Source: Liolophura sinensis (Eukaryota > Mollusca > Polyplacophora > Chitonida > Chitonidae). Taken from it: DNA of 64,000 nucleotides. The position numbers and the translations under genes are program-made. Where the stretch lies: assembly GCF_032854445.1 (NCBI RefSeq), contig NC_088305.1:23593400-23657399 (forward strand), written 5' to 3'. The notes below the pieces were generated by a model. The model searched no databases. It saw only the letters and a list, made by a program, of their open reading frames with translations, and was not told the origin of the DNA. Each line of letters starts with the position of its first letter. Positions within the stretch are counted from its first letter, which is position 1. This document shows, piece after piece, positions 1 through 11,949 of the stretch.

Positions 1-9
1 GTATTTATT

Positions 10-232
10 TTTTTTCATTGGTGTTTCACACTGCACTCAAGGATATTTCACTTGTACGATGGCTGCCAGCATTATTTTGGGAGGAAGTCTGAATTTCAAC
101 AGGCCTATGGTTTATATCACCATAGGAAGCCAGCATGAGATGGTCTTGAACTCAAAGCGACCGCATTGGTGAGAGACTCTTGGGTCATTACGCTGTGTTA
201 GTGCGGATAACCGACTGAGCCACAGGGACTAG
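10..232 (-). mobile_element. SINE A (tRNA-derived), diverged
   Basis: Reverse-orientation copy. The 3' end (ttggtgtttcacactgcact) is on the left and the tRNA-like head (GTGGCTCAGTCGGTTA on the minus strand) on the right. Confidence 0.85.
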
Positions 233-357
233 ATTTTACCGCGTGAAACTCTAAATAATTTTTTTTTTATTTATTTGCTCATATAGTAAGCATATGTACA
301 CGTTACCCTGAGCTTTGCGGAAGCAAATAATACCTTTTTAACTTATTATTTGTTTTA

Positions 358-496
358 CCAGCATCCTGCCGATGGTCATGGGTTTCCCCCACGCCCTGCC
401 CCGTTTCCTCAACCATAATGCTGGCCGCCGTAGCATAGGTGAAATATTCTTGAGTACGACGTTAAACACCCAATCAAATAAATAAATTAATAAATA
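358..496 (+). mobile_element. SINE A, 3' part
   Basis: From cctgccgatggtcatgggtt to the taaataaattaataaat tail, plus orientation, head missing. Confidence 0.83.
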
Positions 497-628
497 TTAT
501 CTGTTTGATATGGTGCTTCCGTCAAATACGTGTATGTCTGAATTAAAAAGAAATCTGAAGGTACGGAATTGTAGACACATTTAAAGGAACTGACTAATCA
601 ACGGATCTGGAACATAAAAGCAACGTAC

Positions 629-702
629 CTCCGATAAGTACCACTAACGCGATGGCAGGGATTAGGCCCATGGCAACGGGGTACTATGGGTGGTCCGACC
701 AG
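629..702 (-). CDS. Candidate signal-peptide exon 1 (5' UTR + 43 coding nt)
   Basis: The acceptor cttctctttcag is followed by ~31 nt, then ATG at 669-671 and 14 codons MGLIPAIALVVLIG, ending with one base before donor gtacgttg. The hydrophobic core fits a secretion signal. The same layout, 43 coding nt and LIG end recur at 21,381. No downstream exon lies in the window, so the protein is unknown. Confidence 0.5.
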
Positions 703-2870
703 CTGAAAGAGAAGGATAGAATGTGAAGAATGATTTAAACTGTCACATACACACGTAGACCTAAACTGACCGATTTAAGAAGCAGGGCACTGAAAAACCG
801 TAACACAACGTGCATAAACGAAGATACAGAAAATTTCCAAAAGAGTGCTCATGTCTTCAAATGTCAACGAGACCCGCTCGCTGGGACATGCGAATATCGT
901 AGACCCCGACACTACTTTAGTAAAGGAGTTCGACTTTGGGTAAGCCTGCATGACATCGGCCTTAGCATAAAGATTAAAATCAAATAGATTCGGTCTACTT
1001 GGTGCTTCTGGGAATTGATAACCTTTCATTTCGGAGGTATTTACTTCTCCCACTGTTATAGGAATCACGCTCCACAAACGTCTTTCACCGAAATTCAACG
1101 ATTTAAGCCTAATTACCATGACCCGAAATAAAAAGAAACTAACACTCTCAGTTCAAGGCGTTGAGGTGAAAATTTTTTATCGAAAAGGCCATACAAAGGT
1201 TGAACACGACTAATGTAGCCATGACTTGATCTTCTTTGAATGAAAGTCCCATTTACTGGAATAAGATTAACTGGTGTGTTGATAAATGTGATTATTCATT
1301 GGTCAAAATTAGGTGAAATATGATTGGTTAATTTACATGCCTCACGCATGGATCTTTGAATGGTCGACTCGTCCAAGGTTAAATATATGTTAATTCTAAA
1401 GGCGTCTGACCCGAATGATTGCATTTACAACGACATGGAAGCGTTCACACCACTGCTATTTCAATAGTAAAGCCAAATACTAGCTGCCTCCGTGTATAAT
1501 TCCGACATGGAAAACGTTGACGTCCCTGTTCAAGTCTAAAAGTTGCGAGCCACGTGCTACTGTGTGATGTACGGAACACCTGCTAAAATATTTTAGTGCC
1601 CTTCCCTTTCCGATATCGCGGTCTATCAAATCATGATATTTACATTGGTAATTGTTCACAGTGCCAATTGTTTAATTACATATATGCATTAGTTTTATGT
1701 TGACGTTTTTTTTACGACAATATATTCATCGATGATTTGAATTCGTTCCATAACCTATTTATTAGAGTACGACATTTTTGTATCCGAAATAACAACGGAC
1801 ACATGCACAAAAACTAGTTCCCTTGCTTCCTCCTCATGTCACGTGGCGTTCAACCGCACAGTACCGTACAGTTTACAGTGAACATTCATGAATAGGCAGG
1901 TATGGATAAATGATTACCGCTTAACGCCGCTTCAGCAATGTTGTAGCCAAATCGGAGCGAGGGATATACCTGGATCTGAATGGATGTATAAAGGATGAAG
2001 CAAACCGAGAAATATAAAAATTACTGTTTTTGGAAAGAATCACAGTGTATAGCGTGATACATGTACTAATGGAGAAAATAATACAAGACTAATTAACCAG
2101 TGTGCAGCCTTGTGTATAAACTTACATATTCAATACTGTCAATCCGAAAAAGGGCCGTGGACGATTTTTGTTATTCACTGGGCGCCTTTATTCGGAGGAG
2201 GGGGTGTATTTTCAGACAAACTCTACTTCTCTCGCGTCTCCACTATTGACGCAATGAATAGTACGACTTCACAGAGTCGGGTGTGTACATTGGGCCTACT
2301 GCAAATTGACACTTTCTTAATCCCCACTCCCTTAATACAACAAAAACTAAATAGAACGAAGAAAGCCCGTCATGTCAGTTCATTACAATCTCGATAATGT
2401 AAACGTTCAAAAATGTTTCTCATAACAACCTTATCCGTGTTATACTGGTCTATTTAAATTTTAGAAATACGCAATTTTAGGGCAATCAGAAGTTAGTATT
2501 CTGGAATATACAGACGTAACGGACGCTTCTGTGCACGAATCTTAGTAACTTTAACAATAACTTCATAGGCCATATGGTGAGCAGTGTATTTACTGGAACG
2601 TATAAATGAAATAACAGCGGTCTCAGAACACGATATATGATCCTTTTTTTGCGGTAGTACTTTGGATGCATTGGCTCACGATACCACCAGAAAACACAGT
2701 ATATTTACAAACACCTAATGACTCCTACGTACGACGTAAATCCCCAAGCATACACGCATACATTCAGGAATGTTCCAATTACACAATTGTGGTCAAATAT
2801 ATGGCGAAGGAAACTTGAACACACAGAGCTAAAATCACTGAACTTTGAACGAACTCTCTTACATGTAACG
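703..2870. other. Non-coding or unassigned sequence
   Basis: No repeat family is recognised. A 114-codon minus-strand frame at 775-1,119 is open but lacks splice or similarity support, and the acceptor at 703 places it inside an intron of the candidate gene. Confidence 0.6.
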
Positions 2871-2902
2871 TATTGATATACACATCATCATACCCATGGA
2901 CA

Positions 2903-2904
2903 GT

Positions 2905-2963
<59 letters not shown>

Positions 2964-2998
2964 TCTATCTATCTATCTTTTTTTTTTTTTTTTTTTTT
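2903..2998. repeat. (TTTA)n-(TCTA)n-T(n) tail
   Basis: Roughly 15 TTTA units, then TCTA units, then a run of about 20 T. The same bases precede 3,345 (tgatatacacatcatacc), so the segment was duplicated locally. Confidence 0.92.
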
Positions 2999-3339
2999 GT
3001 ACGCCACCACAATCTAGGCTGTGGGAAAACAGAACCAAATCTGTCCGCGGTATGTAAAACATACCTACATCCTTACTGGCCGGCCCAGCCCATCATTATA
3101 TGACTAAAACGTCACAACCGGCAGACAGATAGAGCCAGGACAGACACAAGAAACAAATATCCATTAAAATTAACAGTAAAACTTCCGCCTCAGAATAGGC
3201 GGAACTGCTGAAAACGTAAAGTTATGACACCAGGTCACGAACAATTGCGAGATTAAAATTAGACAACGGGCCTGCCGTTCCGCAGAATGCAAAGAATAGA
3301 ATTGAGACACCAGGTATTGATATACACATCATACCCATC

Positions 3340-3845
3340 GACAGTCTATTTATTTATTTATTTATCTACCTATTTATTTGATTGGTGTTTTTACGCCGTG
3401 CTCAAGAATAGTTCACACATACGACTGCGGCCTCGACCGCTTCTTGTCACCGTACGATTTATTGTTTATTTATTTATTTATTTGATTGATGTTTTACGCT
3501 GTGCTCAAGAACGTTTCACATATACGACTGCGGCCCCGACCGTTTCTTGTCACCGTATTCATTGTTTATTTATTTATTTATTTGATTGGTGTTTTACGCC
3601 GCACTTAAGAGTATTTCATAGGACGGCCTCCGTGGCTCAGTTGGTTAGCGCGCTAGCGCAACGTAATAACCCAGGGGTCTCTCACCAATGCGGTGCGTAC
3701 GTGGGAAGGCATGGCAGCAACCTCCTCGTGGTCGTGTGTTTCCCCCTGGCTCTGTCTGGTTTCCTCCCCCCATAATGCTGGCCGCCGTCGTATAAGTGAA
3801 ATATTCTTGAGTACGGCGTTATACACCAATGAAATAAATAAATAT
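3340..3845. mobile_element. SINE A cluster: three inverted 3' ends plus one full copy
   Basis: Three ~115-bp copies of the SINE tail (minus) at 3,345-3,620 share the intervening gactgcggcctcgaccg-type sequence, so they are a local tandem duplication. A complete plus-strand copy follows at 3,623-3,845 with head GGCCTCCGTGGCTCAGTTGG and (AAATA)n tail. The 3,560-3,620 tail and 3,790-3,845 tail form an inverted repeat. Confidence 0.88.
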
Positions 3846-4239
3846 ATAAACTGAGGAGTTTTCCTTCACGGGAAAAGGTACTTCACTGCGAAATAAAACA
3901 GTGGGAAACAATGTGTCGTTTCGAGGATTCGTCGTTTTCGTGTGACAGGTTTGACTTATATGTAAGTTATCCATGTTATTGTTCATTGTTTATTGTCATT
4001 GTTCACACAACAATGTCTGTATCGTGACTTTTCGTCCGTGTTCATCTGGCAATTATTGCGAATATACTAGTCCTTCCTTCTTTTCAATGTATTTTCTTTG
4101 ATTTTTGTTTGACACAAAACCTGACGTGAGTTCACAATAAAACCTCGGCTTTATGCACTTGGGCGTGGGGAATTTTACCTAATACCCAGGTTAAGGAATG
4201 GTTAATGAATATCAGACAGCAGATATGTGGGCACAGAGA

Positions 4240-4985
4240 CATAACATCGTTTTCGAGTGAGGTGGAATTTACAACACTGTCTTGTGCGGTGGAATTCAGA
4301 TCGTCATCGTGTGAGGTGGACTTCACAACGCTAACTTGTGAGGTGGACTTCAGATCATCATCATGTGAGGTGGAATTTACAATGCTATCGTGTGAGGTGG
4401 GCTTCACATTGCGAACGTGTGCAGTGGGCTTCACATTGTGAACGTGTGCAGTGGGATTCATATCACTATCGCGTGAGGTGGAATTCATATCGCTATCGAG
4501 TGAGGTGGACTTCATATCGCTATCGAGTGAGGTGGACTTCATATCGCTATCGTGTGAGCTGGGCTTCATATCGCTATCGAGTGAGATGGACTTCATATCG
4601 CTATCGTGTGAGATGGACTTCATATCGCTGCCGTGTGAGATGGAGTTCATATCGCTATCGTGTGAGGTGGAGTTCATTTTGCTATCGTGTGAGGTGGAGT
4701 TCATTTCGCTATCGTGTGGGGTGGACTTCATATCGCTATCGTGTGAGCTGGGCTTCATATCGCTATCGAGTGAGATGGACTTCATATCGCTATCGTGTGA
4801 GATGGACTTCATATCGCTGCCGTGTGAGATGGAGTTCATATCGCTATCGTGTGAGGTGGAGTTCATTTTGCTATCGTGTGAGGTGGAGTTCATTTCGCTA
4901 TCGTGTGGGGTGGACTTCATATCGCTATCGTGTGAGGTGGACTTCATAACGCTATCTCGTGAGGTGGACTTCATAACGCTATGTT
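4240..4985. repeat. 27-bp minisatellite with 189-bp higher-order unit
   Basis: About 27 copies of a nine-codon unit (gaggtggacttcatatcgct plus atcgtgt). Seven units form a 189-bp block repeated at 4,559 and 4,748. Open in three frames (EVDFISLSC on plus, MKSTSHDSD on minus), which creates a 280-codon open frame. No start context, splice sites or relatives support a protein. Confidence 0.93.
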
Positions 4986-4989
4986 ATCG

Positions 4990-6500
4990 CATGAGCCGCT
5001 ACAAGTCCATATCAATCACAAATATGTGTCGCAATTGGGCATTGACAGGTGTTCGCATATCCATTGAAGAGGTGTTATTCAACACCAGGCATATCTGGCC
5101 AGAAGGAACATTTCTAAAAATGGCCTCCAGCTCCGAATTTAAGTGTTGTCGTAATTGGAGGCTGATTACATACAAATGAAAAATATTTTCTCTGTTCTGC
5201 TATAGAAGAAACACAAAGAATGAAATACGCAGATAGCGTACGATAACCAACATTACATGCGATCAATTACGGATAAGGGTCGCAGTTATTATAGGGTATC
5301 AAGTGCAAAACAGCACGTGAGTCCTAAAACACGTTGAACTAAGCTAACAACCGCGTGGGAATAGCAATGTCGAGGTGTATCCCATACTAGAATATGATAA
5401 AAAGTACGAGTTAATCGTTACTAATGTTAATCCTTGATACAAGTTGTGCTAAAGTGTTGGTCGAAATCTTTATTGTATGAGCGCACAGTTATAAAGACAA
5501 CGTGTTGTTTATATATTTATTTATATATTTGATTGTTTACCAACGGCATTTTCACCGATACATGGTGGTCAGTTGTATTGGTGGTTACATGATTGTACCA
5601 GTTGATTTATTTGTGTGTTGCCATGTGTGCATCAGCACCCTTTGTCTGACAGGTGACAAACACCTTGACTTAAGCCACAGTCGACACAACAACAGCTGGA
5701 TTCGATCCTCGATTCACTGGTCTCGAATTGATGGGCTGTGCCGAGAAGGACGTTTTAGGACGACTTATCTAGCGAAGGGCCCAAAAAAAGGTTTTGTTTT
5801 ACCCCTATTCTTTACTTGTGCATGAACCTTCAACCGTTTTATATCAATTTTAATAAGCAGAAGCTTATGCAAAGGTATGCGCTGTTTTATTACTGTCGTA
5901 GATACTTATTTACACAACAGTTTGTTTTACCGTGATGAAAGCAAATGAAATAAAAGCTGGCCATGTAAGTGAAATATTCCTGTCTATTCGCACGATGGTT
6001 TTCTGCACGGATTAGTGCTTTTATATATATATATCCAAGTTTATAGGTAGAAAGCGACCCAGTCAAGCTCTGAGGTAAACTACATGTAGAGCCTTTATAC
6101 AGCAATCTCTCCCCCGTGCATGGAAAAGCCTTCAGAAGTTTTTTGTATCCCCAAACTTACATACAGGTGTCCAACTTTGAATGATTTTTGCATCAATGAT
6201 AATAACTCCATTACTTATACAGATGTAGCTTTATTTTCATATCGCTACCGATGTTATTATTTTTTCATTCAGCAAAGACTTTTTCGATCTGTGGATTTGA
6301 AACTACTTATATACACACGAAGTTCGATATTTCTCAGCGTAAAAAATTCACTATGCTGTGTACCATGGAAGATCATAAATTTAAACATTTGTGGCATCAC
6401 CATATATAGTTCTGTAAAGATTTGTAAATTTTAACCTTTGAGATGTTTGTTAACGATAGTAATGATATAGTCCTAGCGAGTTAACAAATAGGACAGGAGA
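4990..6500. other. No recognised feature
   Basis: AT-rich single-copy sequence. Around 5,690-5,740 there is a short tcgatcctcgattcactggt segment faintly like a tRNA box B, too weak to call. Confidence 0.6.
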
Positions 6501-6513
6501 ACCTTATTGTAAC

Positions 6514-6600
6514 CTACCTGTGTTTAGGTATAAGTCTGTCTGTCACTCTATCTTTACACTTCCTCACGGCTGGACTGATTGCCTTCTTCTTTTGACACAT
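6514..6600 (-). other. Possible 5' UTR exon with donor, paralogue of 22.07 kb
   Basis: See similarity of ACCTAAACACAG|gtaggtt to the 22.07-kb site; the transcript would continue to the exon at 629-702 about 5.8 kb away. Confidence 0.22.
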
Positions 6601-6884
6601 CTACAAGCATTGCAGGTTTATATACACGTAGAGCAGAGGGTCGTGTGTGGGGGTATCGAAATGCGCTGTTTGTGGCGTGTGGTGTGTGTATTTCTATCCC
6701 TGTCACGAAAGGATCTTTAAAACCTGTATCTATCTGATCAAAAAATATTTGTACTGGAAACAGTTTCTGTTTTGTACAAGAACGAGATATCTGAAAAATT
6801 AGTCATGTATGAAATAATAATCGGACGCCTGGATGCCGGATACAATCTACTCCTCCTTGTCCTGAATGTTCGAATCATGTCCTC

Positions 6885-7078
6885 GATTTATTTGTTTGAT
6901 TTTATTGGTGTTTTACACCGTACTCAAGAATATTTCACTTATACAACGGCGACCAACATTATGGTGGGAGGAAACCGGACAGAGCGCCGGGAAGCCCATG
7001 ACCACCCATAGGTCGCTGGGAGACCTTCCCACGTATTGCTGGAGTGGAAGCCAGTCTTGTCCTAGAGTTCGAAACTAA
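6885..7078 (-). mobile_element. SINE A, partial
   Basis: Tail tttattggtgttttacaccg to gagtggaagccagtc; the tRNA-like head is missing. A further tail-only fragment lies at 7,200-7,240. Confidence 0.85.
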
Positions 7079-7599
7079 TTGGTGATGTTTCCCAATATGT
7101 ATCCCAAAAAGCTTAACAAAATCTTGATTGTGATTAGGGACATTGTTCTTTTGTGTCACTACTTAAAAAGTGCAAATGTCCGCAAACCTTCAAATGGTTT
7201 TATTTATTTATTTATTTATTTGATTGGTGTTTTACATCACCAATAGTTACAAATGGTTTGTAAACTGAGATATACATCGATGATGAAGGGCAAATCCACA
7301 AATTCTCCTTTGGAAAAAACATACATGTATTTTGTGAGCATTTTTGTTGATTGACAGGAACAAATAATGAACAGATTTTCAAATCCCGGTACATGAATGA
7401 TTTTTAAAACCTACACTCGAGTAAGCGTATACACTGCGAGCAACTGATGTGTTTTTACATACCGGTTCATACATTTCACAATGGTTTGGTCCCGGTTTCA
7501 CGGAAGTACTTAAGTTCCATACAAATTATAGAACTGCTTTCCAGTAAACATTAAGACAAATACCACTTAAATTCAGCTACCTTCCCTCTTCGCTGCGAG

Positions 7600-7915
7600 T
7601 TAAAGGCCAACCAATTCTGGCTTTCTCTCCGGTCGTGCGTGGAAAGGTCTACTGGCAGCCTTCGGATGATCGTGGGCATCCACCAAAACGAACATTCAGT
7701 CGATATTTAGTTCATGTGATGTTTTTTCAATTAAACTTAAGTCAAACACTACTTTGAATCAAACGTCCCTCGCTCTGAGCGGAGGCTCATCTCATGCACG
7801 CTTTCTTTCCGGTCATCACCCCCCTCCCACCCTCAACCCCGAACCATAATGTTGACCACCGTAGTACAGTCATAGATTCTTGAGTACATCGTAAGAGACT
7901 AATCAATAAAGTAAG
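7600..7915 (+). mobile_element. SINE A relics
   Basis: Degraded plus-strand pieces (ggaaaggtctactggcagcc; ccataatgttgaccaccgta; ttcttgagtacatcg). Confidence 0.6.
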
Positions 7916-7919
7916 TACG

Positions 7920-9295
7920 AAACAAATCAATCAGTCAAAAAATACTTGAGAGTAGTAATCAAAAGAACACCTTTGTACAAGCAATAAAATCGAGAGAAAA
8001 AGTTTGTTGAACCGGATATTGGTGTTTACGAGGGTGTGCTTGGTTTACGTGTGCTATGGTTTACGTGAGTAAAATCTATGTGTGAATTAACAAACGTCTA
8101 GCGCATTGATCACGAATGTTCGCAATTCGTAAATCCATACATTCAGTTTCAATACGCACTGTCTCGCACTGGTTTCAGTCTCAATTGGCAAATAAAAGTC
8201 TTTACTTGTTAGTTTCAATGCTCCAGTCAGTAGATACGGTGTTATTAGATTTAAGGTAAAAAACCATTGACACGTGACAAAATAGGATCCTTAAGTAGGA
8301 ACGCCTTTACATTCTTCCGCTTAAAAAAGGAATAAGACCCGACTGGTACCGATAGTCAACAGTCCAGTGTACATGTAGGTCACTCAATGCAGTGCAGGTG
8401 TATGTGGACGTCCGACCTTGATGTTGAACTTTGTGAGGTAACGTCCCTCGGTCCGCCTATTATTTACCGGAAAGGCGTTGATTGGTTGAACGACATTTTT
8501 GTTGTTTTGAATGAATGGACGAGATATTTATAAATGAATATGTAAATCATGTAAGAGGATTGGCGAGCTCTGCATTCTTAAGACTTGCATGAAATATCTG
8601 GGATAGCAACCGCAGTCTTGTCGCGCAGAACTTTGCAGATAAAAAAACGAATGACAGTTTCAGATGTTCAGTTAAAAACAAACTCTATTGCTTAATTTCC
8701 CGTGGAATGTGGTTAGTTGTAAAGATTATTAGATCGAAGCAAAAGTGTTTACCTCCAGCCACATGTCATTTTCGCCTGGCTGTGCTAAAACAAATATAGT
8801 TTTTCAGATTATCTTATTTTTTAATAACGTATGCACCATCTGAAAAACCAGTATGTATCACTTTTAAATATGGTTTTCATGATTTTTCTTACATTTTTGG
8901 ACAATGAATAAAATTTAGATATAGAGTGAGGTGATTCGGTGGATTTTTGGATTAATGGATAAGCTTTAGAACAAATGACGCAGAGAATATTTTAGATACT
9001 AAACAGTCTCTAATAGCTATATGTCATCATTAAATATAGCTCTGTAGGGCTGTGATTCCGTATACTATCACAGCCCTGTCTTGATCCATAAGCTTACCTT
9101 GAACACTTCTGTATTTCTGCCAAATAACGTGTCTGTCCACACTCATAATCATCTCAGCTATCGATTTTTGCTAGATGTCATAGTTATAGTATACGTAATG
9201 ATACTATATGATACAGTATACGTATACGTAATCACAGCCCAAAAGAGCTACACTGAACAGAGATCCAGAAGTACAGACCTATGGCACTGGCAACC
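7920..9295. other. No recognised feature
   Basis: AT-rich, no long open frame, no repeat seen. A short inverted repeat ggctgtgatt / atcacagccc lies near 9,045-9,075. Confidence 0.6.
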
Positions 9296-9297
9296 CT

Positions 9298-9545
9298 TCA
9301 TTTATTTTATTGATTTTATTCATTTATTTTACCGCGTACATCAGAACATTTCACTTATACGACGGCTTCCAGCACTGTGATGAGAGGAAACCGGACAGAG
9401 TCCTTGAAAAACCCACAAAAATCCGCAGATTTCTGCCGGTTCTTTTCACGGTAAAGCCGGAGAAGAAGCCAGCATGAGCTGGACTTGAACTCACAGCCAC
9501 CACATTGATGGAAGGCCCTTGAGTCAATTGCGCCTTGGCAACTAT
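9298..9545 (-). mobile_element. SINE A, diverged full copy
   Basis: Tail at left (attttaccgcgtacatcaga), ggaaaccggacagagtcctt in the middle, and a damaged head after gaactcacagccaccacatt. Confidence 0.82.
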
Positions 9546-9829
9546 TAATTCTACAGTCTTATGTAGAAGCAATAAGGAACTGACACTGTCCTTTCAAGTC
9601 GGGTCACTGAGCAGATATGACAGAGATTGCGTATAGATAACAACTTTCTGATTGTGGTAACTTGAATGGTAAATTATTTACATGCAGTGTGTCGATACAT
9701 GATATTGTAATGGTATATCATGTAATATATAATGTAATTTTCGTTAGACAGCACAATTACAAGTTTATGTATGTAGGAAGCAGTTGGCAAATCGTGAAGA
9801 AAACATTTCACCTAGATAGTCTATTCAAG

Positions 9830-10010
9830 CTTTGTCCCAAAACAGGGCATTTCGTACACCAGCCGTCAACCAGGATGGACGTTCCAGGTTAATAATCACA
9901 AGGTTAGTTTTTCCTAGCATGAGGTACCAAAGAACCAAGTATATAGTATACAAAGTACGAAAGTAGAACGGAATCATGCGAAGAGAAACAGTGAACAGAT
10001 TTCAATAATA
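9830..10010. repeat. Diverged segment shared with 18.96-19.12 kb
   Basis: Both contain a ccag.cgtcaacca block, then accaaagaac.aa and a gtacgaaagtagaacggaat / gtacaaaaataggacggaat block and a tcaacag/gaacag end. Probably an old segmental duplication. Confidence 0.65.
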
Positions 10011-10027
10011 TTGGAAATGACGTTGTA

Positions 10028-10130
10028 ATCACCCGCTAAAGCAGGGTTTGCACTGAACCTGTTTGGAGCGCGCGACTGGCGAGGTATGGTCTGAAGCAAC
10101 AGCCATAGAGGCTTGGTGTCGCCTTCAGCT
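10028..10130 (-). CDS. GC-rich possible exon
   Basis: A GC-rich island in AT-rich DNA. Minus strand: acceptor acattcccgcag, open in phase 1 as EGDTKPLWLLLQTIPRQSRA, ending near a weak donor gttcagtg. Another frame gives LKATPSLYGCCFRPY. No similarity recognised. It might equally be an old CpG-rich relic. Confidence 0.2.
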
Positions 10131-10374
10131 GCGGGAATGTTACCTGTACGCTGGCGTGAGTGGATATTTCATTTATTTATTTATTTATCACTTGTTGCTT
10201 AACGTCATGCCCAACATTTTTCCAATCACACGCGTTTGATGGAAGTCAAGTTCATTATTTTCAAAACTGATATTGGCTCGTAAATGATCGCATTCAGCAT
10301 TTTTATTTCCAATTTTGGACTTAGATCCAAAGGTTAGTATAGGTACTGTCATGTCACAAGTAGTCAGATTAGAA

Positions 10375-10515
10375 ATGGCAATTTACAGGTAGTCAGATCT
10401 GAACTGTCATTTTACAGGTAGTCAGATTCCTAGTGGCATTTTACTGGTAGTCAGATTCCTACTGGCATTTTACTGGTAGTCAGATTCCTACTGGCATTTT
10501 ACTGGCAGTCAGATA
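10375..10515. repeat. ~30-bp tandem repeat, five copies
   Basis: Copies of tagtcagattcctactggca followed by ttttactgg; the last three are almost identical. Confidence 0.9.
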
Positions 10516-10519
10516 CTAT

Positions 10520-11075
10520 TCATTCGTGAATAGTATATAATCGTTTTTGCTTTTTACCGATAATATAACTCGTGCCTGGCCCGGCTACCTCTCGCGATAA
10601 CATTGGCCTCTCTCGTGGAAGTCAATTTTATAAGTATATCAAATACATAATTAAATATGCGGATTCGTTTTTTCTTCTGTGACTGGGATGCATTTCGATC
10701 GGTATAACCATGATAAACAGGTTACATACTGACTATACCTCAAACGTTCTCACGTACCACGATAAATTGCCCTACATATTGATTGTACATGTACAATAGT
10801 AACCAGATGCTCCACTTATATGTAGGTTATATTTAGACGGTAAAGGCGTTACGTGTATTACTGGAGTATCTCACAAAATAAAAGAGGTTTTTTTACATCG
10901 TTTGTTGAATGTAGATCAAGGACATTGGGGTATAACCCATTCATGAATGTCGCGAAGTGTATTCCACCAAGTAGTCATAACAAATAAAGTAGTGCAGAGA
11001 GAACATTTCTTAACATGTTATTGATTTATTTAGTTGTATAATGATAAATAAATATATCATAATACATTCACAGCT
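10520..11075. other. No recognised feature
   Basis: AT-rich unique sequence up to the TA microsatellite. Confidence 0.6.
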
Positions 11076-11078
11076 GAT

Positions 11079-11079
<1 letters not shown>

Positions 11080-11156
<77 letters not shown>
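11080..11156. repeat. (TA)n microsatellite
   Basis: About 75 bp of alternating TA with a small break in the middle. Confidence 0.97.
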
Positions 11157-11157
<1 letters not shown>

Positions 11158-11269
11158 GCTCGACAGACCTACATTAATGACCTTCATACTATGGAGTATG
11201 ACTACCAGTAAAATGCCAGTACAAATCTGACTATCAGCTGTGATCGTGGGACTTTTAAGACAGATTGCC

Positions 11270-11400
11270 TCTGATTTTTGAAAACGGGGAGAGTGCTTCG
11301 AAAATCCATGACAATCCGCAGGTTGCTGGGAGACCTTCCTTTGCACGGCCTGAGAGCAGCCCAGCATGAACTTGACTGCAACTCACAACAACTCACAACT
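11270..11400 (-). mobile_element. SINE A fragment
   Basis: Internal part: atccatgacaatccgcaggt, tgctgggagaccttcc and agcatgaacttgactg. Confidence 0.75.
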
Positions 11401-11949
11401 CATAATATGTATTTGAAATGAACTTAAATTACGGTATCAACCAAAGAAGAAATCAGCCTTGAAGGGATAACCTCTGTTGTATTGCTAGAATAGGCTCGAC
11501 AGGCCTACATTAACCTCAATAAATAGAACTAAAAATAAATAAAGATATGCCAAGTGTCACTTTTTAGTAGCTTTTCTCCTCAATCCGCGCTCACTCACTT
11601 CCTTGTTTATACGGCCTTTTCCTCCTTTTCTAAGTGTATGGCAAATATACTTTTCGTACACCTTTAAAGCGTGTTGAACACCCGGACTAGCGTAATAAGG
11701 AAATTGCTCTCTTTTAGAACATTTGAGTCATGTAATGGAGATCACTGTTTTTACAGCAATACTTCTTTACAACGATTTAAAAGTTTTCATCTTAGTTGAT
11801 AAGTTTGTCTCTTTGTGGGTCTTAAGTAATGTAATCATGTTCAATTAATATTTAGTGTCATTTCTTCGCTTTTGTTTTTGGCATTCACGTATGACTGATA
11901 TGGCTGCTATAAAATATTTAATTTAGGAAATAGTGGAATAAACCTTCAA

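Noticed and set aside
775-1119. 114-codon minus-strand open frame
   Set aside because: No similarity recognised, lies in what should be an intron of the candidate gene at 629, no matching splice sites. Kept only as unassigned.
2873-3103. Open frame with a YLFI repeat
   Set aside because: Translation of the (TTTA)n microsatellite.
4132-5179. 280-, 242- and 203-codon open frames
   Set aside because: All come from the 27-bp array and overlap on both strands.
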